Assembly (NCBI GenBank): GCA_028280915.1
Contig: JANQKX010000591.1
Coordinates: forward strand, 1-7,156
Source: Kiloniellaceae bacterium
Lineage (GTDB): Bacteria > Pseudomonadota > Alphaproteobacteria > Kiloniellales > Kiloniellaceae
Direction: 5' to 3'
DNA length: 7,156 bases
How positions within the stretch are numbered: the stretch's first letter is position 1; every line of letters begins with the position of its first letter. Positions 1 through 5,665 of the stretch are shown here, piece by piece. The notes beneath the pieces are model-generated. The model made no database searches, had not been told where the DNA came from, and saw only the letters and a list, made by a program, of their open reading frames with translations. Made by a program: the position numbers and the translations under genes.

Positions 1-851
1 GCTTGGTAGATCAAGGTCTTTAAGGTGCGGGCCTGGGGGATGTCCAAGGCGGCGGCCAGCTTGGCGATGGTATTGGCGCCAGGGGTCGCCACAATCTCCA
101 GGTCCTTGGGCGCCTCGGCCGGTAGGTCTTCCAGCTGGGACACCGCCCGCTCCGCGTTGGCGGCGTAGTCGCCGGCGATCAGCAAGACGTCCTCGCCCAG
201 CTCGCAGACGGCCATGAACTCTTCCGAGCTGGAGCCGCCGATGGCGCCGGAATCCGCCTGCACCACCACATAGTCCAAGGCGCAACGCTGAAAGATCTGA
301 TGATAGGCCCGGGCCATGGCCTTGTAGGCCACGTCCAACCCCGCCTCGTCGATGTCGAAGCTATAGGCGTCCATCATGGTGAACTCCCGGCAGCGCACCA
401 TGCCATAGCGGGGCCGCAGTTCGTCGCGGAACTTGGTGTGCTGCTGATAGAAATTCACCGGCAGTTGCTTGGGGCTGTTGATCAGGCTGGTGGCCATGTC
501 GGTGACCATCTCCTCCGCCGTGGGGCAAAGGCCATAGCGCCCGCCCTTGCGGTCCTCCAGCTGGAACATGACGCCCGAGGCCTTGTAGACCGCCCAGCGC
601 CCGGAAGCCTCCCAGCGTTCGGCCGGCTGGATCAGGGACAATTGGCACTGCTGGCCGCCTTCCCGGTCGATCTCCGCCTCCACGATGCGGGAGATCTTGC
701 GGTAGACCCGGTAAAACAGCGGCGTGAAGGAATAGATGCCGCTGGCGTGTTGCACGATATAGCCGGCCCGGACCAGCCACTTGTGGCTGATCGCCTCCGC
801 GTCGCTGGGAAAATTGCGCTGCACCCGAATGCCGCTGGTGGATACTTTCAT
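1..851 (-). CDS. proS: Prolyl-tRNA synthetase, divergent, INS-containing type (3' end beyond window)
   Basis: The first 283 codons of a class II prolyl-tRNA synthetase, which charges tRNA-Pro with proline in the cytoplasm. The N-terminus aligns end to end with E. coli ProRS: PSDAEAISH (15-23), SGIYSF (37-42), IQPAERWEASGRW (74-86), then the motif 2 region KFRDELRPRYG (140-150), REFTMMDAYSFD (155-166) and QADSGAIGGSSSEEF (198-212). GDYAANAERA (227-236) and the stretch from about 255 match the entry to the INS (YbaK-like) editing domain of the long bacterial form. Motif 3 and the anticodon-binding domain lie outside the window. The ATG at 851 fits the family N-terminus and follows AAGGG (856-860). 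Oddities: Ser72 replaces the normally invariant motif 1 proline, Phe46 stands where most have glycine, PTAEE replaces PTHEE, and MMDAYSF replaces MKDAYSF. It may be a paralogue rather than the housekeeping enzyme. The family assignment is secure; the exact role is less so. Confidence 0.9.
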   Translation of the reverse strand, partial: MKVSTSGIRVQRNFPSDAEAISHKWLVRAGYIVQHASGIYSFTPLFYRVYRKISRIVEAEIDREGGQQCQLSLIQPAERWEASGRWAVYKASGVMFQLEDRKGGRYGLCPTAEEMVTDMATSLINSPKQLPVNFYQQHTKFRDELRPRYGMVRCREFTMMDAYSFDIDEAGLDVAYKAMARAYHQIFQRCALDYVVVQADSGAIGGSSSEEFMAVCELGEDVLLIAGDYAANAERAVSQLEDLPAEAPKDLEIVATPGANTIAKLAAALDIPQARTLKTLIYQ

Positions 852-1013
852 GAAACCCTTGCCCTTCAAAAACAATCGGCAATAACAATTGGCCGAAACA
901 ACCGGCGGCGAAGATATCGAACCCGGCGGCCGGATAAAAGCGCTAAGTCGCGGGCCGGGGCGCGCCGTGGCTCGACGGAAGGCCCCGGTCCCTTGACCTG
1001 CCGCTCGATAGTC

Positions 1014-1042
1014 TGGACGGGTCCCGGCGAAAGATGTCTAAA
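1014..1042 (+). promoter_or_regulatory. Candidate sigma-70-like promoter for the lactonase gene
   Basis: TGGACG (1014-1019) matches 4 of 6 bases of the -35 consensus and TCTAAA (1037-1042) matches 4 of 6 of the -10 consensus, with a 17-base spacer. Transcription would start near 1049. This is downstream of the ATG at 1042 and upstream of the ribosome binding site at 1068, so the placement agrees with translation from the TTG at 1081. Both hexamers are weak, so this is a guess from spacing and position. Confidence 0.3.
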
Positions 1043-1067
1043 TGGCCCATCGGTCGCGACTCTCAAT

Positions 1068-1074
1068 AGAGGAG
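1068..1074 (+). promoter_or_regulatory. Ribosome binding site that selects the TTG start at 1081
   Basis: AGAGGAG ends six bases before TTG at 1081. This is a near-ideal Shine-Dalgarno sequence and spacing. The alternative in-frame ATG at 1042 is preceded by GATGTCTAA, which offers no comparable site. Confidence 0.75.
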
Positions 1075-1080
1075 ATCCCC

Positions 1081-2022
1081 TTGAGCCAAAGAAGCATCCA
1101 CCTGGCGGTCGACGTACGCTGCCTCCTGGGCGAGGGGCCCCTATGGCATCCTTTGCGGCAAAGCCTGCTTTTCACCGATATCGAGCGCCAAGTGATCTGG
1201 GAAGCCACCTTCACGGATGATTTCCTGACATCGGGCAAGCTCACCACCCTGCCCGCCACGGCCGCTTTCGGGTTTGATTGCCAAGTCTCCGCCCTGGGTT
1301 GGCTGGACGAGGACTCGGTGATCGTCTCCAGCGCCCGGGGCCTGCATCGCCTGAACCTGGCCGAGAGCCGCTGGGACGACCTGGCGTCCCTGGAGGCGGA
1401 CAACGCCGCCACCCGCAGCAACGATGGCCGGGTGGACCGGGCCGGCGGCTTTTGGGTCTCCACCATGAGCAATACCAACGGCCGCACCAGCTTTGCCGAA
1501 GGGATCGGCACGATCTACCGCTTTCATAGGGGGCGCCGCGAGACCCTCTACACCGGCTTGACCTCCCCGAACGCCATCTGTTTCTCGCCGGCCGGCGATG
1601 TTGCCTATTTCTGCGACACCACAAAAAACTGCATCCGCCGGGTTCGGACAGACCCCGCGACGGGCGCTTGGCAAGGCGAGTCCCAGGTCTTTATCGAGAC
1701 CGAGGAAGCCGGCTTTTGCCCGGACGGCGCCGTGGTCGACGCCGCCGGCAGTCTCTGGGTCGCCCGCTGGGGCGAGGGCTGCCTGTCCCGTTTCGGCCCG
1801 GACGGCACCTGGCAAGAGACCGTCTCCGTGCCCGTCTCCCACCCCACCTGCCCGGCCTTCGGCGGACCGGAGCTGCGCCACCTCTTCATCACCAGCGCCC
1901 GCTGCGACTTAAGCCCCAATCAACTGGCCGCCCAACCCCTGGCCGGCGCCGTCTTGATGGTCGAACTGGACACCCCGGGCCTGCCCGAGCCCCGCTGCCG
2001 CGCCTTTGACAAAGCAAGTTGA
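1081..2022 (+). CDS. SMP-30/gluconolactonase/regucalcin-family sugar lactonase
   Basis: A 313-residue cytoplasmic six-bladed beta-propeller of the SMP-30 family, which hydrolyses sugar lactones to aldonic acids using a divalent metal. Family hallmarks appear in order: LGEGPLW (16-22) with Glu18, RSNDGRVD (112-119), GFWVSTM (123-129), TSPNAICFSP (161-170), CPDGAVVD (213-220), and FGGPELRHLFITSA (260-273). Glu18, Asn164 and Asp215 correspond to the metal ligands Glu18, Asn154 and Asp204 of human SMP30. Arg112 and Asn114 correspond to its substrate-binding pair. The TTG start is preferred over the ATG at 1042 because of the strong ribosome site and because the metal ligand then falls at the usual position. 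The next gene, a propeller glycosidase-like protein, follows about 58 bases later and is probably cotranscribed. No signal peptide is seen. The sugar cannot be named: glucono-, arabino-, xylono- and other lactones are all possible. Confidence 0.88.
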   Translation: MSQRSIHLAVDVRCLLGEGPLWHPLRQSLLFTDIERQVIWEATFTDDFLTSGKLTTLPATAAFGFDCQVSALGWLDEDSVIVSSARGLHRLNLAESRWDDLASLEADNAATRSNDGRVDRAGGFWVSTMSNTNGRTSFAEGIGTIYRFHRGRRETLYTGLTSPNAICFSPAGDVAYFCDTTKNCIRRVRTDPATGAWQGESQVFIETEEAGFCPDGAVVDAAGSLWVARWGEGCLSRFGPDGTWQETVSVPVSHPTCPAFGGPELRHLFITSARCDLSPNQLAAQPLAGAVLMVELDTPGLPEPRCRAFDKAS

Positions 2023-2080
2023 AGAGCTGGAAAACTATATTGGTAATCTTCATCTTTCGAGACCCGACAATGGGATGACC

Positions 2081-3013
2081 ATGTCCATAACCGCCCAGCG
2101 ATTTTCAGCCAAGCCCATCATCCACCAAGGCCAGGACCGGCGCTTGGGGGACAACATCAACGGGCCCTCGGTGATCCGGGTTCCCGATTGGATCGCCAAT
2201 CCTCTGGGGCGCTATTACCTCTATTTCGCCCATCACAAAGGGACTTTTATCCGCCTGGCCTTCGCCGATCATCTCGAAGGCCCCTGGCAGATTCACGGGC
2301 CCGGCTGCTTGAGCCTGGCCCAGTCGGGGTTCTGCACCCAACGCCCCAGCCCGCCGGGCCCGCGGCCGGATTGGGCCGCCGACGGCCAGGACTGGCTCTA
2401 TCCCCACATCGCCTCCCCCGACGTGATCGTGGACAACGAAAACAAACAGATCCGCCTTTATTACCACGGGCTCCTGGACGATGGGGATCAGTTGACCCGG
2501 GTCGCCCTCTCCCCCGACGGCCTGTCCTTTACCGCCCGGCCGGATATCTTGGGGCCGCCTTACTTGCGCGCCTTTCCCCACGACGGCCAGTGGTACGCCG
2601 TCGGATACCAGAACCAGCTGCTGCGGTCGCCCAACGGCCTGCGGCCCTTCGCGCCCGGTCCCGCCCCCCTGGACCCCATGACCCGTCATGTGGGGGTTCT
2701 GCGGCAGGGTGCGCGGCTGCATGTGGTCTGGACCCGCATCGGCGCCAATCCGGAGACGATCTATCACGCCACCATGGACCTGACCGGCGATTGGCGGAGC
2801 TGGCAGCTGTCGGATGCACAAGAGATCCTGTGCCCGGAATTGCCCTGGGAGGGTGGCCACCTGCCCGACGCGCCCTCCGGCTATGGCGCCGCCGAGGGGC
2901 CGGTCAAACAGCTACGCGACCCCTTTATCTTTCAAGATGGCGGACGGTACCTGCTGTTCTACGCGGGCGCCGGCGAGCAGGCCATCGGCCTGGCCGCCCT
3001 CAACGGCCTCTAG
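2081..3013 (+). CDS. GH43-like five-bladed beta-propeller protein (probable glycosidase-family, substrate unknown)
   Basis: About 310 residues resembling the GH43/GH32-type five-bladed propellers. Blade-type signatures recur: NGPSVIRVPDW (27-37) followed by YYLYFAHHKG (45-54), FADHLEGPW (61-69), HIASPDVIVD (109-118) followed by IRLYYHG (124-130), and near the C-terminus AAEGP (270-274) and RDPFIF (279-284) followed by YLLFYAG. Such proteins usually cleave or bind glycosides with three acidic residues at the centre. Asp114 and Glu272 are candidates, but the blade 1 position reads Asn-Gly-Pro-Ser instead of an aspartate. No signal peptide, so probably cytoplasmic. Start: ATG at 2081 has GGGA (2072-2075) five bases upstream. 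ATG at 2075 is equally in frame. A TTG at 2006 would overlap the lactonase gene but lacks a ribosome site. It sits downstream of the lactonase, consistent with shared sugar catabolism. Family membership is judged from motif style only. Confidence 0.68.
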   Translation: MSITAQRFSAKPIIHQGQDRRLGDNINGPSVIRVPDWIANPLGRYYLYFAHHKGTFIRLAFADHLEGPWQIHGPGCLSLAQSGFCTQRPSPPGPRPDWAADGQDWLYPHIASPDVIVDNENKQIRLYYHGLLDDGDQLTRVALSPDGLSFTARPDILGPPYLRAFPHDGQWYAVGYQNQLLRSPNGLRPFAPGPAPLDPMTRHVGVLRQGARLHVVWTRIGANPETIYHATMDLTGDWRSWQLSDAQEILCPELPWEGGHLPDAPSGYGAAEGPVKQLRDPFIFQDGGRYLLFYAGAGEQAIGLAALNGL

Positions 3014-3038
3014 GGCGTAGCTTGGATATGGGACGCGG

Positions 3039-4439
3039 CTATGTGGCCGGGGCGCGGGCCGCGGCCGCGTAATCTTGCTGCAGCCGCCGGGTGAGTCTGA
3101 AAAACCGCCGGGTCAGCAGACTGGCGGTGACGATCAGCCCGACGGCCATGCCCCACCACAGCCCCGGCGCGGCCATGCCCAGGGGAAAGGCCATGAGGCA
3201 GCCGCCGCCCACGCCCATCACCCAATAGCCGAAGGCGGCGATCCACAAGGGCACGATGGTATCCTTCAAGCCCCGCAAGGCCCGGGAGGCAATGGCCTGA
3301 AGCCCGTCGAAGACCTGGAAGATGGCCACGATAAAGAGCAGCTTGATCGCCAGCTCGGAGACTTCGCCAAATCCCGGATCGGCGGAATCCAAGAACAGCA
3401 AGACCAAGACCTCGGGAATGCCGAGGGGCACCACCACCAGCAGGGTGAGGATCACGCCGCCGGCGGCAATCCCGATTACGCCCGACTGGCGCGCCGCCGC
3501 CGGACTGTTCCGACCCATGCCAAAGGCGACCCGCACCATGGTGGCCTCGGCAATGCCAAAGGCGATGACAAAGGGAATGCCCACCCAGGCCATGAGCACT
3601 TCGTAAGCGGCCAGGTTGGTCGGCCCCAAGACGCCCGAGAGGATGGAGACGGCGGCGAACAAGCCGCTTTCCAAAAACACCAACCCGGCGATGGGGATCC
3701 CCAGGCGGCAAATCTCCCGGCACACCACGCCGTCGAAGCGCAGGCGGCCGCGAAAGACCCCGTAGCCACGAAAGGAGGGGGTCAGGTAGGTATAGGTCAA
3801 AAGGGCAAAAAACATCGCCCAGGAAACGATGGTGGTGGCCAGCCCCGCCCCCATCAGACCCAAGGCCGGCAGCCCGTAACCGCCGTTCACCAAGGCAATG
3901 GTGAGAAGATAGTTCAAGCCCACCGCCGAGACGGTGATGACCATGACCGCGCCGGTGCGAGCCAGGGCCGCCACGAAGGAACGCAGGACGGAAAACCACA
4001 AAACCGGCAAGACCGAGCCGGACACCCCCTGCAAATAGGGCCCGGCCAGTTCGATCACCCGGGGGTCCTGCCCGGTCAGGGCCAAGAGGTCGGCCAGGTG
4101 CCACACCAGCACCATGCCCGGCAGGCCCAAAAGGGTGGCCAGGAAAAAGCCCTGCCGGGCGCTATGGCCCGCCTCGGCCTTGTTGCCCGCGCCCTCGGCC
4201 TGGGCGATCAACACGCCGACCACGGACAGCAAGCCCATCAGGACCACCAAGACCTCGAAGGTGATGCTGCCCGCCAAGCCCGTCGCCGCCAGCTCCAAAT
4301 AGCCGAGCCGGCCCACCACCAGCTTGGTGGTGATGAACATGGCGAATTCCGCCAAATAGGCCGCCGTCAAGGGCATGGCAATGGTCATCAGGGCGGACAG
4401 CTCCGCCGCCCGACCGGGAAGGTAAGGTCGCGGTTGCAA
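3039..4439 (-). CDS. MATE family multidrug efflux transporter (NorM-like)
   Basis: A 466-residue inner-membrane MATE transporter that exports organic compounds in exchange for Na+ or H+. About twelve hydrophobic segments form two six-helix halves (roughly 14-215 and 246-444). It aligns with Vibrio cholerae NorM throughout: MPLTAAYLAEF (22-32), LRSFVAALART (152-162), GLPALGLMGAGLAT (189-202), LVFLESGLF (253-261), VFDGLQAIASRALRGLKD (376-393) and YWVMGVGGG (405-413). Glu257 and Asp378 correspond to the NorM cation residues Glu255 and Asp371. The helix 1 aspartate (NorM Asp36) is Thr38 here, followed by Lys39, which is unusual. The start is TTG: an in-frame TAG lies three codons upstream (4446-4448), and the next ATG, codon 18, would cut into helix 1. 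A weak AGG lies about nine bases upstream. It converges on the propeller gene with 25 bases between stops. The substrate is unknown. Confidence 0.92.
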   Translation of the reverse strand: MQPRPYLPGRAAELSALMTIAMPLTAAYLAEFAMFITTKLVVGRLGYLELAATGLAGSITFEVLVVLMGLLSVVGVLIAQAEGAGNKAEAGHSARQGFFLATLLGLPGMVLVWHLADLLALTGQDPRVIELAGPYLQGVSGSVLPVLWFSVLRSFVAALARTGAVMVITVSAVGLNYLLTIALVNGGYGLPALGLMGAGLATTIVSWAMFFALLTYTYLTPSFRGYGVFRGRLRFDGVVCREICRLGIPIAGLVFLESGLFAAVSILSGVLGPTNLAAYEVLMAWVGIPFVIAFGIAEATMVRVAFGMGRNSPAAARQSGVIGIAAGGVILTLLVVVPLGIPEVLVLLFLDSADPGFGEVSELAIKLLFIVAIFQVFDGLQAIASRALRGLKDTIVPLWIAAFGYWVMGVGGGCLMAFPLGMAAPGLWWGMAVGLIVTASLLTRRFFRLTRRLQQDYAAAARAPAT

Positions 4440-4584
4440 GGGGATCTACCTGGAGATTCGATATGCGGATCTCTTCAATGCCAGTAATTGGAAGCAGGCG
4501 CCATGGCAAAGTGGGCCAGGGCGTCAATTTGACGCCCTTAAAGGTTTGTGGATGAGTGGCTTTTTCGTTCGTGGGAAACGTGGC
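4440..4584. other. Intergenic region between the secreted-protein gene and the MATE gene
   Basis: A 145-base noncoding gap, less GC-rich than the flanking genes. Apart from the palindrome at 4518-4538 I see no open frame of interest and no clear promoter for the MATE gene. The gap is long enough to hold an independent promoter, so the MATE gene need not be cotranscribed with its upstream neighbour. Confidence 0.5.
4518..4538. repeat. Perfect inverted repeat upstream of the MATE gene (operator or hairpin)
   Basis: The arms AGGGCGTCAA (4518-4527) and TTGACGCCCT (4529-4538) are exact reverse complements around one central base. The element lies 46 bases after the stop of the secreted-protein gene and 78 bases before the MATE start, in reading direction. 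As RNA it would fold into a stable hairpin, but no T-tract follows on either strand, so it is not a standard intrinsic terminator. The size and symmetry also suit a dimeric repressor site. On the minus strand one arm contains TTGACG, a possible -35 element, without a good -10 at normal spacing. Confidence 0.6.
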
Positions 4585-5538
4585 CTATTTGCTGCCGATC
4601 CAAACCACTTCTTCGAATTCGTAACCGGTCGAGCCCCGCTTTCGCACCCGTGGAACCATGAAATCGCTGGCCGGCTCGAACCCCAGCTGGGTTTGGGGCA
4701 GTGGTTGTATCTCGCCTTGCGCGACGGTGAAGGTGAAATAGCGAAGGGGCTTACGGTCCTCCGCCCGCACGATCAGCAGGTCATATTGGCCGTCGGCTAG
4801 ATCGGCCATGGCGAAGTCCCTGGCGTTGGCCTCCGCACTCTTTTCGTGGGGATGGTAAAGACTGAACTCCTTCCGTTCGAAATGGCCGCCGCTGTAAAAA
4901 CTCGTCTGACGCTTTGAATGGGCCACGACCTCCTCGTCCCGCAGCAGGACGGCGAGATAAAACGCCTGGAAGGTATCCGGGTCGGCCATGTCCAGGCTGC
5001 CCATCCACAAGGTAAACTTGGGAATGGGGTTTTCCTTGCTGCCCCCGAAACGGATATGGGCCAAGCGCCGCCAATGCCCATCGAAGGCGAAGGTCTTGAC
5101 CGGGTTGTAGGGGTCGTCTCCGGCGCCGGTCTGTTTCAACACAAAGGGAAAGCGGGATATGGCGGCACCGTCCATGGCAAAAACCATGGTATAGGTGCCC
5201 GGTTCGGTCAGTTGCACGTCGGCCGGCTTTTGGACTTTGATGCGCCCGAAGACTCCGTCACGATTTCCGTAGTCCGGATAAAAGGGATACTGCGCCAGAA
5301 CCGTTCCCTCGGCATCGACGATTGCCACGACGGCGTTCACCTGCCCCTCGGGCGCGAAGACCACATCATAGTCGCCAAGCACGACAAGCCCGTTATCATC
5401 GCCGAAAAAAGTCTCCATCATGCCTTCAAACAACACCGCGGGGGGATTGTCTTGCGCCGCGGCCGCCCCGGCCCCCAGGCTCAATGCGCAAAGCAAGCAC
5501 AGGGCGCAGGTCCATTTTTTGATTTTTCCCCAATACAT
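4585..5538 (-). CDS. Secreted protein of unknown function with two similar beta-rich halves
   Basis: 317 residues; I do not recognise the family. Residues 1-28 form a typical Sec signal peptide: a basic start (KIKK, 5-8), a hydrophobic core rich in Cys, Leu and Ala (10-21), and an AAA site before Gln29, giving a periplasmic or exported protein. There is no lipobox at the cleavage site. The mature part is rich in alternating hydrophobic and aromatic residues, as in beta-sandwich domains. Two halves look alike: each ends in a short turn followed by a strand pair, PGTYTMVFAMDG...RFPFVLKQ in the first and DGQYDLLIVRAED...RYFTFTVAQG in the second. This suggests tandem Ig-like or similar modules. 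The start at 5538 has GGGGAGG nine bases upstream; an in-frame ATG at 5646 would add 36 residues. It lies between an FAD dehydrogenase and a MATE gene, which gives no clear hint of its job. Confidence 0.8.
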   Translation of the reverse strand: MYWGKIKKWTCALCLLCALSLGAGAAAAQDNPPAVLFEGMMETFFGDDNGLVVLGDYDVVFAPEGQVNAVVAIVDAEGTVLAQYPFYPDYGNRDGVFGRIKVQKPADVQLTEPGTYTMVFAMDGAAISRFPFVLKQTGAGDDPYNPVKTFAFDGHWRRLAHIRFGGSKENPIPKFTLWMGSLDMADPDTFQAFYLAVLLRDEEVVAHSKRQTSFYSGGHFERKEFSLYHPHEKSAEANARDFAMADLADGQYDLLIVRAEDRKPLRYFTFTVAQGEIQPLPQTQLGFEPASDFMVPRVRKRGSTGYEFEEVVWIGSK

Positions 5539-5665
5539 CGATATCAGCCTCCCCTTTTCACGCCAAAAACCCCGCCCGGCAGATTCCAGCCCAGACAGCG
5601 TTAACCCGATCAACGCCAGTGTGACAGCAATGGCCAGGCAGCGCATTCTTATTTGGAACGCATTT
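5539..5665. other. Gap between the FAD dehydrogenase and secreted-protein genes
   Basis: 127 bases. The end next to the dehydrogenase stop is AT-rich (about 5648-5672). From 5646 to 5539 the minus strand is open in frame with the secreted protein and could encode a 36-residue extension with its own hydrophobic stretch. No terminator hairpin with a T-tract and no convincing promoter is seen. Confidence 0.45.
5548..5554 (-). promoter_or_regulatory. Ribosome binding site selecting the start at 5538
   Basis: On the minus strand GGGGAGG lies nine bases before the ATG at 5538, which directly begins a canonical signal peptide. The longer in-frame candidate at 5646 is preceded by AAATAAGA, a much weaker match. 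The site therefore supports the shorter protein. Confidence 0.65.

Larger units (their letters stand above)
852..1080. other. Divergent intergenic region between proS and the lactonase gene
   Basis: These 229 bases should carry the promoters of both divergent genes. For the rightward gene a weak sigma-70-like pair is visible (separate entry). For leftward proS I see no convincing pair. Close to the proS start there is a short inverted repeat, TCGGC (876-880) and GCCGA (892-896) with an 11-base loop, and an overlapping imperfect direct repeat, ACAATCGGC (872-880) and ACAATTGGC (885-893). Both are too short to be called operators. An in-frame ATG at 1042 could extend the lactonase gene into this region, but that is judged unlikely. 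Confidence 0.5.

Noticed and set aside
361..888. A 175-codon minus-strand frame inside proS
   Set aside because: It is in a different frame from the ProRS match, which is unbroken from 851 to the window edge.
993..998. TTGACC as a -35 element for the lactonase gene
   Set aside because: No acceptable -10 hexamer lies 16-18 bases downstream; the pair at 1014 and 1037 fits better.
300..1220. A 306-codon plus-strand frame across proS and the intergenic region
   Set aside because: It overlaps the ProRS coding sequence antisense and the start of the lactonase gene in another frame, with an Arg-rich low-complexity tail.
2006..2041. A perfect TTGACA (2006-2011) followed by TATATT (2036-2041), as an internal promoter for the propeller gene
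   Set aside because: The spacer is 24 bases, far beyond the 16-18 that sigma-70 tolerates, and no better -10 is found at normal distance.
2006..2080. TTG at 2006 as the start of the propeller gene
   Set aside because: It has no ribosome binding site, overlaps the lactonase gene by 17 bases, and the added 25 residues show no family likeness; the stretch is AT-richer like a spacer.
3014..3075. GC-rich palindromic sequence near the convergent gene ends as a two-way terminator
   Set aside because: The symmetric part (around 3056-3069) lies inside the MATE coding end and no T-tract follows on either strand.
3075..4487. A 470-codon open frame on the plus strand opposite the MATE gene
   Set aside because: The translation is Gly/His/Gln-rich with low complexity and no recognisable motif, while the opposite strand encodes a clear 12-helix transporter. 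High GC explains the lack of stops.
5172..5190. CCATGG repeated around a short A-rich loop
   Set aside because: It lies within the secreted-protein coding sequence, where it encodes ordinary residues, and the 6-bp palindromic word needs no special explanation.
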